Source: Microbulbifer sp. HZ11 (GTDB lineage Bacteria; Pseudomonadota; Gammaproteobacteria; Pseudomonadales; Cellvibrionaceae). From it: a stretch of DNA of 64,000 nucleotides. Below the pieces are notes generated by a model that worked only from the letters and a program-made list of their open reading frames with translations, made no database searches and was not told where the DNA came from. Location of the stretch: contig NZ_JELR01000001.1 in NCBI RefSeq assembly GCF_000708675.1, forward strand, positions 1,736,001 to 1,800,000, given 5' to 3'. Of the stretch, positions 45,889-55,617 are shown one piece after another (position 1 is the first letter of the stretch; every line of letters starts with the position of its first letter). Made by a program: the position numbers and the translations under genes.

Positions 45889-48065
45889 GCCAGGTAGACC
45901 ATCGACAGAACGCGAACGAGCATCGCGCGGCCCGCGAAGCCCATCTGATTGCCAGTGAAAAGGCAAGGGATCTGTCCCGCGAGCTGAAGATCAATGATTT
46001 CCACGGCGGCATTCACCCGCCGGAAAACAAGCACCAGTCCACCGGCGAACCCATCGGCAGCATCCCCTTGGCAGAAGATCTGATCGTGCCGTTGAACCAG
46101 CATATCGGCGGCACCGCCATTCCCCTGGTCAAGCTGGGAGATCTGGTTAAGAAAGGCCAGAAGATCGCTGAAGCCGACGGCCCGGTAAGCTGCCCGGTGC
46201 ACGCGCCGTCATCCGGCAAGGTGGTCGCCATCGAGCCTTTTTCCGTGCCCCACCCCTCCGGCATGGTGGCGGACTGTATCCAGATCCGCACCGACGGCCG
46301 CGACGAGTGGTGTGCACTCACTCCGCTTGCAGACTACGCACACCGAGAGATCGACGAGGTGCTGGAACAGATCCGCGATTGCGGCATCGCCGGCATGGGC
46401 GGCGCCGGCTTCCCCACCGCGGTAAAGCTGAACCCCCGCGGTGGTGCGGAGATTGACACCCTGATCATCAACGGCACCGAGTGTGAGCCCTATATCACCG
46501 CCGACGATATGCTGATGCGTGAGCGCGCCAGCGAGATCATCGGTGGTGTGGAAATACTCGCGCACCTGCTGGACCAGCCGGAGCGGGTATTGATCGGTAT
46601 CGAGGACAACAAGCCGGAAGCCATCAAGGCCATGAAGCAGGCCGCCGTGGGCACCCGCTTCCATGTGGTGGTGTTCCCCACCAAATATCCTTCTGGGGGC
46701 GAAAAACAGCTGATCGAAATCCTTACCGGGCGCGAAGTGCCCAACGAGGGCCTGCCGGCCAATGTGGGCATTGTGTGCCAGAACGTGGGCACCGCGCGCG
46801 CCGTATTCCGCGCGGTCACCCTGGGCGAACCACTGATCAGCCGTGTCACCACCGTGGTGGGCGAATCCCTGGAGCGCCAGCGCAACATCGAGGTGCCGCT
46901 GGGCACCCCCATCCGTCATATCCTGAAACATCACGGTCTCGACCGTAAACAGCTCCAACGTATTGTCATTGGCGGGCCCATGATGGGTTACACCATCGAA
47001 GACGAAAACGCGCCAGTGGTAAAAACCACCAACTGTATCCTCGCGCCCACCAATAATGAGCTGCCGCCACCACCACCGGCCCAGGCCTGTATCCGCTGCG
47101 GCCTTTGTGCCGAGGTCTGCCCGGCGAGCCTGCTGCCACAACAGCTTTACTGGTACGCGCGCGCGGAAGACCGCGAGAAGCTGCAGGCCTACAACCTGTT
47201 TGATTGCATCGAGTGCGGTGCCTGCTCCTACGTGTGCCCATCCAGCATTCCGCTGGTGCAGTACTACCGCGCCGCCAAAGGCGATATTCGCGAAGCGCGA
47301 CTGGAAAAAGAAAAAGCCGACCGCGCCCGCGAGCGCTTCGAATACCGCAAGCTGCGCCTGGAAAAGGCGGAGCAGGAAAAAGAAGCCAAGCGCCTGGCGC
47401 GCAAGAAAGCCGCCGAAGAGGCGCGCAGGCAACGCGAGCAGAACGCCGACACTCCAGAAGCCAAAGCCGCCAAGGAAGAGTCCGACGTGGTGGCCGCGGC
47501 CCTGGCCCGGGTAAAAGCCAAGCAGGCCACCCCGGAACAGCAACTGGCCCGCGCCCAGCGCACCCTCACCAGTGCCGAGCACCGGGTAGAGCGGATGCAG
47601 AGCAAGCTGAATGAAGCCGGAGAGGCACAGAAGCCGCAGCTGGAAGCCCAGCTGAAAACTGCCGAGCTGAAGCTGAAGGAAGCGCGGGAAAAACTCGCGG
47701 AAGCGGAAAAGTTGGCCGCATCAGCACCGGTGCAACAAACGCCCAGCGCCGAACAATCGGAGCCGACCGTTACCCAGGACAAGCTGACCGTAGCGGGGGC
47801 ATCGTCGTCCGCCGCCGGCGCCGCCATCGAAAAGGCCAAGGCCGCCGCGGCCGCCCGCGCCAGCATGAGCCCGCAAGAAAAACTCGCCACGGAAATCGAC
47901 GCACTTAAAAAACGGGTCGAGAAAGCCGAAGCGCGCCTGATCAAGGCCCGTGAGGAAGACGACCCGAACACCGGCGCTTTTGAGACCGCACTGGAAAAAA
48001 TGCAGGGCAAGCTGCAGGAAAAACTGACTCAACAGAGCCAGAACGGAAACGGGAGCGGAGAGTAA
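45885..48065 (+). CDS. rsxC: RsxC, peripheral flavin/NADH subunit, with long Ala/Lys/Glu coiled-coil tail
   Basis: 726 residues. Conserved core to about 450: [12 protein letters not shown](FMN) site [16 protein letters not shown], then two ferredoxin motifs [12 protein letters not shown] and [12 protein letters not shown]. After about residue 455 there is a tail of about 270 residues that is helical, charged and Ala-rich (repeated AEK/KAR patterns), expected to form coiled coil. Such tails occur in many gammaproteobacterial RsxC and their role is unknown. The start overlaps rsxB by ATGA. Confidence 0.95.
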   Translation: MSQVDHRQNANEHRAAREAHLIASEKARDLSRELKINDFHGGIHPPENKHQSTGEPIGSIPLAEDLIVPLNQHIGGTAIPLVKLGDLVKKGQKIAEADGPVSCPVHAPSSGKVVAIEPFSVPHPSGMVADCIQIRTDGRDEWCALTPLADYAHREIDEVLEQIRDCGIAGMGGAGFPTAVKLNPRGGAEIDTLIINGTECEPYITADDMLMRERASEIIGGVEILAHLLDQPERVLIGIEDNKPEAIKAMKQAAVGTRFHVVVFPTKYPSGGEKQLIEILTGREVPNEGLPANVGIVCQNVGTARAVFRAVTLGEPLISRVTTVVGESLERQRNIEVPLGTPIRHILKHHGLDRKQLQRIVIGGPMMGYTIEDENAPVVKTTNCILAPTNNELPPPPPAQACIRCGLCAEVCPASLLPQQLYWYARAEDREKLQAYNLFDCIECGACSYVCPSSIPLVQYYRAAKGDIREARLEKEKADRARERFEYRKLRLEKAEQEKEAKRLARKKAAEEARRQREQNADTPEAKAAKEESDVVAAALARVKAKQATPEQQLARAQRTLTSAEHRVERMQSKLNEAGEAQKPQLEAQLKTAELKLKEAREKLAEAEKLAASAPVQQTPSAEQSEPTVTQDKLTVAGASSSAAGAAIEKAKAAAAARASMSPQEKLATEIDALKKRVEKAEARLIKAREEDDPNTGAFETALEKMQGKLQEKLTQQSQNGNGSGE

Positions 48066-48069
48066 CCCC

Positions 48070-49122
48070 ATGTCCCTGATGCGAATCACCTCCCCCCACG
48101 CCCACTCCGGTCAGAGCACCTCAAAAGTGATGCTGCAGGTAGCCGCCGCCACCATTCCCGGCGTTCTGGCCCTGGTGATCTACTTTGGCCCCGGCGTCCT
48201 GATCAATATCGCCCTGTGTATCGCCACCGCGCTGGCCACAGAAGCCGCGGTGATGAAACTGCGCAATCGCCCGATTGCCTTCTATCTGAAAGACTACAGC
48301 GCCCTGGTCACCGCCCTGCTGCTGGGTATCGCCCTGCCACCCTACTGCCCCTGGTGGATTCCGGTGATCGGCAGCGTGAGTGCGATACTGCTGGCCAAAC
48401 AGCTCTACGGCGGCATGGGGTACAACCCGTTCAACCCGGCGATGGTGGGCTACGTGGTGCTGCTGATCAGCTTTCCGGTGGAAATGACCCGCTGGGCCGG
48501 CGCCGCGGACCTGATCCAGGGTGCGCCGGGGCTGGATGAGACCTTTGCGCTGATCTTCGGCAATATGAATGTGGACGGTTTTACCCGCGCCACGCCGCTG
48601 GAAATCGTGCGCCACAATGAGTCCACGATCCTCGCCCAGCTGTATCAGATGGAACCGGTGTTCAATCAGGGTTCTGTGGCCGGGCTCGGTTGGGAAATGG
48701 CCAACTTCGGCTTCCTGCTGGGCGGCCTGTTCCTGCTGTTCCGCGGCCTAATTACCTGGCACGGCCCGGTGGCGATGCTCGCCACCCTGACGGTTCTCTC
48801 CATCGTGTTCTACGATGGCGGCAGCTCCCTGAGTGAGGGCTCACCCCTGCTGCACCTGTTCTCCGGTGCCACCATGCTCGGCGCCTTCTTTATCGTCACC
48901 GACCCGGTGAGCGGCTGCACCAGCAACAAGGGCCGGCTGATCTTTGGCGCCGGCGTGGGCCTGCTGGTCTTTGTGATCCGCGCCTGGGGCGCCTACCCGG
49001 ATGCGGTGGCCTTTGCGGTACTGCTGATGAACTTCGCCGCACCCTTTATCGACAACTACACACTGCCGCGCACATACGGCCACAAGGCCCCGCGCAAGGC
49101 CACCGACCTGGAGGAACAGTAA
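48070..49122 (+). CDS. rsxD: RsxD, flavin-carrying membrane subunit of the Rnf/Rsx complex
   Basis: 350 residues, eight to ten membrane helices. The flavin attachment segment TDPVSGCTSNKGR carries SGCT, a variant of the S/TGAT motif in which Thr binds FMN. GGMGYNPFNPAMVGYV is also typical of RsxD/NqrB. It starts four bases after rsxC and overlaps the rsxG start by one base (TAATG). Confidence 0.95.
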   Translation: MSLMRITSPHAHSGQSTSKVMLQVAAATIPGVLALVIYFGPGVLINIALCIATALATEAAVMKLRNRPIAFYLKDYSALVTALLLGIALPPYCPWWIPVIGSVSAILLAKQLYGGMGYNPFNPAMVGYVVLLISFPVEMTRWAGAADLIQGAPGLDETFALIFGNMNVDGFTRATPLEIVRHNESTILAQLYQMEPVFNQGSVAGLGWEMANFGFLLGGLFLLFRGLITWHGPVAMLATLTVLSIVFYDGGSSLSEGSPLLHLFSGATMLGAFFIVTDPVSGCTSNKGRLIFGAGVGLLVFVIRAWGAYPDAVAFAVLLMNFAAPFIDNYTLPRTYGHKAPRKATDLEEQ

Positions 49123-49805
49123 TGCTGAAGCGCTCCATCGGTAGCAATGCCGCCATTCTTGCCCTGTTCGCCCTGGTTACCGCCGGCACTCTCGCCGTAA
49201 CCCAGATCACCACCCGTGAGCCCATCGAGCGCGCCATCCGCGAGGCCGCTGCCAAGGCCCTGCTGGAGATCATCCCCATCGAGCGTCACAGCAACGACCT
49301 GCTGGTGGATACCTACCCCATTCCCAAACAGTACTGGGCCATGCTCGGACTGAGACAGGGGGGCGATATCAATCTGGCACGGGAAGGTGACGGCACCATT
49401 GATGCGGTCATCATCCCCACCGTGGCACCGGACGGTTACTCAGGGCCCATTCAAATGCTGGTAGGTGTAAACCGCGACGGCACCGTGGCCGGCGTGCGGG
49501 TGACCAGCCACGCGGAAACCCCCGGTCTCGGCGACAAGGTGGAAGTGAAGAAGAGCGACTGGGTACTTTCGTTTAACGGCACTTCCCTTCAAGACCCGGG
49601 CCGCGATATGTGGAAGGTGGAAAAAGACGGCGGTGCCTTCGATCAGTTCACCGGTGCCACCATTACCCCGCGGGCGGTGGTAAACCAGGTGCGCACCGTG
49701 CTCGACTTTGTCGCCGAGCACCAACAGGAAATCTTCAGTGCGCCGGTGTCCAAGCGCGCGGTAGAAGTCGAACAGCCCCAGGACAACCAGGGGGAGAACA
49801 ACTGA
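49122..49805 (+). CDS. rsxG: RsxG, flavin-carrying periplasm-facing subunit
   Basis: 227 residues. One N-terminal membrane helix and an FMN-binding domain with the attachment motif [12 protein letters not shown] (TGAT). The sequence [13 protein letters not shown] is also typical for RnfG/NqrC. It overlaps rsxD by one base and rsxE by one base (TGATG), so expression is tightly coupled. Confidence 0.95.
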   Translation: MLKRSIGSNAAILALFALVTAGTLAVTQITTREPIERAIREAAAKALLEIIPIERHSNDLLVDTYPIPKQYWAMLGLRQGGDINLAREGDGTIDAVIIPTVAPDGYSGPIQMLVGVNRDGTVAGVRVTSHAETPGLGDKVEVKKSDWVLSFNGTSLQDPGRDMWKVEKDGGAFDQFTGATITPRAVVNQVRTVLDFVAEHQQEIFSAPVSKRAVEVEQPQDNQGENN

Positions 49806-50530
49806 TGACCACACCTGACTCTTCGCACAACTATGGCGAGATTACCCACAACGGCCTGTGGAAGAACAATCCCGCACTGGTGCAATTACTCGGTCTGTGC
49901 CCGCTACTCGCGGTCACCGGCTCCGTAGTCAATGCGATCGGTCTCGGTCTCGCCACCACCGCGGTACTCACTTGCTCCAACCTGGCGGTGTCCCTGGTGC
50001 GCCACCAGATGCCGGAAACCGTGCGCCTACCGGCGTCGGTGATGATCATCGCCACCTTCGTGACCTGTGCCGAACTGCTGATGAAAGCATTCACTTACGA
50101 GCTGTATCTGGTACTGGGTATTTTCATTCCGCTGATTGTGACCAACTGCGCGATCCTGGGTCGCGCAGATGCGTTTGCCAGTAAAAACCCGGTGTTGCCG
50201 TCGCTGCTGGATGGACTGATGATGGGCGTCGGGTTCAGTGCGGTGCTGATCGTGATCGGCGCAGTGCGCGAGGTCATTGGCCGCGGAACCCTGTTCGGCG
50301 ATATGGACCTGTTACTGGGCCCCATGGCGGCGGACTGGACGCTGCCGGTATTGGGACAGGATTATTCCGGATTTCTGGTTGCCGTATTGCCCCCCGGTGC
50401 TTTTCTCGTGGCGGGGTTACTGATCGCAGCCAAAAATGCCATCGACGCCGGAATCGAGGGCCGCAAAAAAGCCAATGCCAGCGTTGTCACCGGGAGTAAA
50501 CGCGTGCGCACCACAGGAAAGATTTCGTGA
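49805..50530 (+). CDS. rsxE: RsxE, membrane subunit of the Rnf/Rsx complex
   Basis: 241 residues, six membrane helices, opening with [23 protein letters not shown] and containing [13 protein letters not shown], the RsxE/NqrD signature. The start overlaps the rsxG stop. It is the last gene: the nth gene that often follows in other gammaproteobacteria is absent, and a strong terminator lies 60 bases on. Confidence 0.95.
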   Translation: MTTPDSSHNYGEITHNGLWKNNPALVQLLGLCPLLAVTGSVVNAIGLGLATTAVLTCSNLAVSLVRHQMPETVRLPASVMIIATFVTCAELLMKAFTYELYLVLGIFIPLIVTNCAILGRADAFASKNPVLPSLLDGLMMGVGFSAVLIVIGAVREVIGRGTLFGDMDLLLGPMAADWTLPVLGQDYSGFLVAVLPPGAFLVAGLLIAAKNAIDAGIEGRKKANASVVTGSKRVRTTGKIS

Positions 50531-50590
50531 ATTCAACGAAAGAGCCCGAGGAATAACGGCCACCGGTATTTCGCTAATAAATCTTCGCCA

Positions 50591-50633
50591 CAGGCAAAAA
50601 AATACCGGCCCTGCGCCGGTATTTTTTTGCCTG
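50591..50633 (+). terminator. Strong intrinsic terminator of the rsx operon
   Basis: A perfect 19-bp stem (50591-50609 with 50615-50633) with A-run and T-run in the arms and a five-base loop, 60 bases past rsxE. Confidence 0.92.
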
Positions 50634-50941
50634 ATTTTGAGACCCGTATCCGCTAACGGTTCAAACCTGTTCCACCAGCACAATGAACAGACTCTGTTAA
50701 TTCAGACTGTAAATTCACCAGTTTCCCGAAGCATACTTCAACTAATTCCGCGTGTAATAAAACGTAATGGGATTTTCCTCACAATCCGCGATTCCTCGCT
50801 GGCTAACCTGACTCATATCGATAAAATAGAGCGACCGTCCCAAGCTGTCTTGTCAGTCATAAGTACGCATGGCCATGAACGTGTGACATTCGGTAGACTG
50901 GATACAAACGATAAGACCAATAAACGACGGGAGCGGAAAAC
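50634..50941. other. Spacer upstream of the small ORF and tetR gene
   Basis: 308 bases, A/T-richer than the surroundings; no gene found. GGGAG at about 50930 is the ribosome-binding site of the small frame at 50942. The promoter of the tetR gene should be here; no operator palindrome is obvious. Confidence 0.45.
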
Positions 50942-51058
50942 ATGAACGGGCTCTATTGCCGACAACCTTTTAACCGCGCTATTTTCATCTGGAACGAGTA
51001 TTTCCCGATTCCCGATAGCTGTTCGCCCCAAATTGCAAAGGAATTCTCGCAACCATGA
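50942..51058 (+). CDS. Small 38-residue ORF coupled to tetR
   Basis: Starts ATG at 50942 with GGGAG eight bases upstream and ends in TGA (51056-51058) that overlaps the tetR ATG at 51055, an ATGA junction. The peptide is MNGLYCRQPFNRAIFIWNEY followed by 18 more residues, with two Cys, and matches no family I know. The good ribosome-binding site and the coupling favour translation as a leader peptide; homologues would be needed to confirm it. Confidence 0.4.
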   Translation: MNGLYCRQPFNRAIFIWNEYFPIPDSCSPQIAKEFSQP

Positions 51059-51787
51059 CGTTAGACAACGGAAAGTCTGAACTGGTCTATCAAGGCCGTC
51101 GCGCCCAACGCGCCGACAGCCGACAGCCGACAGCGTCGCAAAGCTATTTTAGAGGCTACCCTTCGCCTGATTGTGAAAGAGGGCATTCGCGGCATCCGCC
51201 ATCGCGCCGTGGCAAAAGAGGCCGCAGTACCACTGGCAGCCACCACTTACTACTTCAAACAACTGGACGACCTGATAAGCGATGCGTTCACATATTTTGT
51301 AGAACAGAATATTGACCAGACTCGCCACCTGCAGGAAGAAAGCTTTTCCGCCGTTCGACAGCTCACACCGGAGCAGATGCATTCAGCCACCGGACGCCGC
51401 CAGCTTATCCAACAGTTGACCCGCTTCGTGCTAAACCACATTCGCTCGCAGGCGGGCAGCCGCGATAACCGGATTATTGAGCTTGCATTCAAAAATGAAG
51501 CGCTACGCAATCCACAACTCACCCGTGCGGTGCGTATGGCCAACCAATCCACCGAGAATCTGATCGTTGAGTTCTTTGAACTGCTTCAGCTGGCCGACCC
51601 ACTGGCCGCCGCCCAAATTGTGCACGGTACAATTCTGAACCTGGAGTTCCAGATTCTCAGTGGCGCAATATCTGTGGACTCTCCACTCCTAGAGCGCACC
51701 GTCACCCTGATGGTAAAAGGCGTGATTCCGGCGTCTGATGCCACTGCGCTGCACAATAGCAATAGCCTCCATACCCAGAGCGCATAA
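51055..51787 (+). pseudogene. TetR-family regulator, frame broken by (CCGACAG)3
   Basis: From the ATG at 51055 (AAGGAA upstream) the frame reads MTLDNGKSELVYQGRRAQRADSRQ and then leaves the TetR frame inside three exact copies of CCGACAG (51113-51133); it stops at 51315. With two copies the frame would join RRKAILEATLRLIVKEG and give a 241-residue TetR protein with intact helix-turn-helix (HRAVAKEAAVPLAATTYYFK). As written, only a GTG at 51173 opens the rest, losing helix 1. It may be a phase-variable gene, a pseudogene, or an assembly error. Confidence 0.8.
51113..51133 (+). repeat. Tandem heptamer (CCGACAG)3 inside tetR
   Basis: Three exact adjacent copies of a 7-base unit near the 5' end of a coding region. 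A unit not divisible by three changes the frame with each copy gained or lost, as in simple-sequence contingency loci. Copy number 2 or 5 would be in frame. Confidence 0.9.
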
Positions 51788-52046
51788 GCCAAGACTCTCC
51801 CACCCTGCATCACCTGCGCCACCCTGACCAACGACTGGCCAGGGTGCGCCTCTCAACTTGCAATAATTTTTGCGCCCAGCCCGGCGCGATACACCCCACG
51901 ATACACCATAGCTGCGCCAGCGATTCAGCCTACGGCTTCCCAGTCACCGGCACGAATATCCGGGATAAAAAAGCATTCCAACTACGGACAGGCCCCGCGC
52001 AAGCTAGAATTTTAACAACTACATCGGATGTATCTGCAGAAGTACC

Positions 52047-54425
52047 ATGGGATTGTTTGTGCTTGGGCGTAAGTTTTTCTGCCTCTTGGTTATCCTTCTC
52101 GCTATTGGCGCCTGCCAGCGGGAAGAAGGTGGCCCCTCCGCCCCCGCTGAGGCGGACACAGAAACGGAAAATAACGAAGAAGTCGAAGCAGGCGAAGCTG
52201 AGTCGGCTGGTTCCCCTTCCACCGCAGCGGTTGACGATCCGCACATGCACCCCGCGTCCCGTGAAGACCTCCGTCGCGAAGCCGAATGGCCACAGGAAAC
52301 CAGTGGTGAATACCCAATCCACGCCTATGACAATTACACCGAGACCGGCGACCTTCCAGGCCTGCTGAAGCAGGGCAAGCTACGAATCCTCGTAGACATT
52401 TCCAATAGTGATTCGCTGCACAGGGAGGCCACCATTCAAGACCTGGAACTGAGCGAAGCCAAGCGCATGGCCACCAGGTTGGGGCTGGAACCGGTGGTTC
52501 TGTACGCCAATAACTTTGATCAGCTGATTCCGTTGCTGAATGAAGGGAAAGGCGACCTTATCGCCAATTACATGGTGATCAACGAAGCCCGCAAGAAAAA
52601 GGTCGACTTCTCAATCCCAACCGCGAGCACACAGCTGGTACTGATTTCACGTGATGACGTAAAACCTATCTCAGACTCCACCGACCTTTCAGGTAAAACA
52701 CTGACTGTAACCAAAGGCACCGTTTTCGAAACCGCCGCACAAAAATTTGTAGAGAAGTATCCCGGGCTTAAACTCAAAGTCGCCGAGAAAAACTATGTGG
52801 AACTGGTGATTGACGTTGCAGAGGGGCACATCGACCTCACCATCGCAGAAAACCATATTTTCAAGCAGGTTTCCCAGTTTAAAGAAAATATTATCGAGAA
52901 CTATACCTTCCCCGGGGAATTTGAGGTGGGCTGGGCCATTCGAAAAAATTCACCTGAGCTGTTGCAGGCGATGGATGATTTTATCCGGCACAGCAAACTC
53001 ACCCGGACTGTCAACCGATCCATTGGGGATCTGGACGAGATCCGTGAGCGAGGCTATATCCGCATACTAACTCGCAACCACCCTGGCACCTACTACATGT
53101 GGAAGGGCCGCATTATGGGCTACGAGTTCGAGCTCGCTCAGGCGTTCGCGAAAAAGCATAAATTGCGACTGGAGATTATCGTCGCACCCACACATGCCGA
53201 TCTTTTGACCATGTTGCGAGATGGCAAAGCCGACATCGCCGCAGCCCTGCTCTCGGCCACAGAGAAGCGGGACAACAGCGGTATGGATTTCTCAACGCCC
53301 TATATGAAAGAGCGCGTGATTCTTGTAGGTGAGGACAGCGACAAGATTGAGTCACTTGATCAACTTGAAGGGCGCACAATCCACGTGCGTAAGTCCAGCA
53401 ACCATTACGAGGTTGCCAGGCAGCTCAAGAAAAAAGTTCCGGGAGTGATTATCGAACTGGCACCGGAAGAGCTCAACATCCAGGAAATTATCGATCGGGT
53501 CGCAGATGGCGACTATGACCTCGCAATCGCAGATCGCCTCTCCGTAAAACTGGAGCATGCCTGGCGAACCAATGTCGATGAACTCATTGATCTGGAAATC
53601 GACGATAACGTTTATGGCTGGATGGTTCGCGAAAACAATCCACAGCTACTCAAGGCGATCAATAAATTTTTCGCAAAGAAAAGCACACAGAAGAAAATGC
53701 GCATTCTGTATACCAAATATTTTGATTCCCCCAAGCGCACCCGCCCTGAGATTGACGAGCTCAATGCCAATGGAACGATTTCCCCCTATGACGATTACGT
53801 AAAAAAATACGCCGATGAATATAACTTTGACTGGCGACTCGTAGTCGCACAAATGTTTCAGGAGAGCACATTCAACCCCAAGGCAAAATCCTGGGTGGGC
53901 GCTCGCGGCCTGATGCAGGTAATGCCGGACACAGGAAAGCAGGTCGGGGAAAGGAATCTGTTTGATCCTGAAAGCAGTGTGCGTGCAGGTCTTAAATACC
54001 TGGAGTGGCTACACCGTAAATTCGAAGACAAGGGAATCAGCCCGGAAAATATGATGTGGTTCACCCTGGCCTCCTACAATGCCGGACTCGGTCATGTTTA
54101 CGACGCACAGGACCTGGCAGAAGAAAAAGGCTGGGACCGCAATGTCTGGTTCAACAATGTCGAGAACGCAATGCTGCTTCTGTCAGACAAAAAATACTAT
54201 GAAAAGGCGCGCTACGGCTACGCGCGCGGGCAGGAGCCCTACGACTATGTGCGCAAGATTCAGGAGCGATTCCGCACCTATGTCGCGTTACTGGAAGACT
54301 ATGAGCGGAGAAACAACGAAACTGGCCGGCTACTGGACTTCCTTTATCCCGAATATCTGGCCACGGAAAAATTGGCTAGAACAATACCCCCCGACACACC
54401 GCTCGTCCATGCTTCCCATCACTGA
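52047..54425 (+). CDS. MltF-like lytic transglycosylase lipoprotein with two solute-binding domains
   Basis: 792 residues. Lipobox ending at Cys23 (AIGAC), an acidic linker to about residue 105, two tandem family-3 solute-binding-like domains (about 112-318 and 337-556) and a C-terminal SLT domain (about 583-760) with catalytic Glu606 in MFQESTFNPKA and GARGLMQVMPDTG. MltF normally has one solute-binding domain of this kind; here it is doubled. Gln at +2 of the lipobox suggests the outer membrane. It should cleave peptidoglycan; the binding domains may regulate it by cell-wall ligands. Confidence 0.88.
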   Translation: MGLFVLGRKFFCLLVILLAIGACQREEGGPSAPAEADTETENNEEVEAGEAESAGSPSTAAVDDPHMHPASREDLRREAEWPQETSGEYPIHAYDNYTETGDLPGLLKQGKLRILVDISNSDSLHREATIQDLELSEAKRMATRLGLEPVVLYANNFDQLIPLLNEGKGDLIANYMVINEARKKKVDFSIPTASTQLVLISRDDVKPISDSTDLSGKTLTVTKGTVFETAAQKFVEKYPGLKLKVAEKNYVELVIDVAEGHIDLTIAENHIFKQVSQFKENIIENYTFPGEFEVGWAIRKNSPELLQAMDDFIRHSKLTRTVNRSIGDLDEIRERGYIRILTRNHPGTYYMWKGRIMGYEFELAQAFAKKHKLRLEIIVAPTHADLLTMLRDGKADIAAALLSATEKRDNSGMDFSTPYMKERVILVGEDSDKIESLDQLEGRTIHVRKSSNHYEVARQLKKKVPGVIIELAPEELNIQEIIDRVADGDYDLAIADRLSVKLEHAWRTNVDELIDLEIDDNVYGWMVRENNPQLLKAINKFFAKKSTQKKMRILYTKYFDSPKRTRPEIDELNANGTISPYDDYVKKYADEYNFDWRLVVAQMFQESTFNPKAKSWVGARGLMQVMPDTGKQVGERNLFDPESSVRAGLKYLEWLHRKFEDKGISPENMMWFTLASYNAGLGHVYDAQDLAEEKGWDRNVWFNNVENAMLLLSDKKYYEKARYGYARGQEPYDYVRKIQERFRTYVALLEDYERRNNETGRLLDFLYPEYLATEKLARTIPPDTPLVHASHH

Positions 54426-54468
54426 CTCGCAGCAGGCGGAAGTCATTGACCGCCACCTGCTGAGACTG

Positions 54469-55617
54469 TCAGGAGCAGTTACCGGGTAAGGAGGCAATCC
54501 ACTCTTTCAACAACTCGGCGCCTTCTTCATGGGCAAGGCTACGTCCGAGCTCCGGCATCATTGCCCCCGGATCGGTGGACTCCACGCGGAAATTGAGAAT
54601 GGATTCGTCCGGGCTTCCCGGCACGATCGCAAACAGTCGGTCACCGGAGCCAGTACCCGCGGCAACCGGCGGCTTGCAAACTCCCAGCTTACGCCGATCC
54701 TGCTCAGCCCCGTATAACATCAGGCCGGAGGTATCCGCAGGCCCACTGGGGTTGTGGCAATGGCCACAATTGATATCCAGGTAGGAACGAGCGCGATCTT
54801 CCAGTGATGCAGTGGCATCTTCATAGTCGACGTTGCGGGGCACTTCCGCCAGGTCCGGCACACCGGTGAGGTACCCTACCTGCTGCCAATATAACAACTG
54901 GTTTTGCTCGCCATCCTGCCCGCCACTATCGCGGTAGTCGAACGTCTTGTTCAGATGACGTGCACGAGGGCCAATCGGACGTACGGCTTTCTGCGCGTGA
55001 TTATCGGCGTGGCAGCCGGCACACTGATTCGAGTCAGGCACGACGTAGGTAAACGCCTCAGCACTGCCATCGGCACTGACCAATTGCAGACGTTTCGCGT
55101 CTCCTGCGATCTCCAGCACCGCGTCAGTCTGGGCATCATTCCACACGTAGGGCAACGCCTGCCAACCATCACTTCGCTTCACCAGCAAGCGGGTTTCAAT
55201 CAGCTTCACCTTCGACAGGTCCAGACCGGAACCGGCGAAATCCCCGCTGTAATCATCGGTACGCACGACGGTGCCGTCTTCACCCCGCGGATAATAGAAC
55301 GTTTTGCTGATGATCGTTCCTACCGGATAATCGAAATCCGCATCACCGTACTCCGCACTGCTGCCCTCCGGCATCCAGACTGTGCGTAGCTTGTGCGCGT
55401 AATCAGTAAACAGTGCGGTATTCAGATCGTAGGGAACGACTCGCGCATTCAGCGACAGCTTTCCGTCGATGGCCTCAACCACATGCCACTGACTCAGATT
55501 GTCCGGCACGGCATTGCGTTCATGTACCGTGACCTGCTCACGGGGTGCACCGCACCCAGCGAGCAGTAGGGCCAGTACCGCCCCCCCGAACCATCTGATT
55601 GAAGCAGACTTACGCAT
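54469..55617 (-). CDS. SO_2930-type dihaem cytochrome c lipoprotein
   Basis: 382 residues. Lipobox Cys22 (LLAGC), haem motifs CAGCH (199-203) and CGHCH (284-288), and the MMPELGRSLAHEEG end typical of this family (TIGR03806). The start overlaps the stop of the upstream beta-helix gene by eight bases. These two families occur side by side in many marine bacteria. Function unknown; the haems suggest redox activity at the outer envelope. Confidence 0.86.
   Translation of the reverse strand: MRKSASIRWFGGAVLALLLAGCGAPREQVTVHERNAVPDNLSQWHVVEAIDGKLSLNARVVPYDLNTALFTDYAHKLRTVWMPEGSSAEYGDADFDYPVGTIISKTFYYPRGEDGTVVRTDDYSGDFAGSGLDLSKVKLIETRLLVKRSDGWQALPYVWNDAQTDAVLEIAGDAKRLQLVSADGSAEAFTYVVPDSNQCAGCHADNHAQKAVRPIGPRARHLNKTFDYRDSGGQDGEQNQLLYWQQVGYLTGVPDLAEVPRNVDYEDATASLEDRARSYLDINCGHCHNPSGPADTSGLMLYGAEQDRRKLGVCKPPVAAGTGSGDRLFAIVPGSPDESILNFRVESTDPGAMMPELGRSLAHEEGAELLKEWIASLPGNCS

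Noticed and set aside
49122-49805. Na+-translocating NQR instead of Rsx/Rnf
   Set aside because: Gene order A-B-C-D-G-E with a B subunit carrying two ferredoxin clusters is Rnf/Rsx; NQR has nqrA and nqrF, which are absent.
50813-51052. 79-codon minus-strand frame upstream of tetR
   Set aside because: Antisense to the small ORF; no ribosome-binding site or family pattern.
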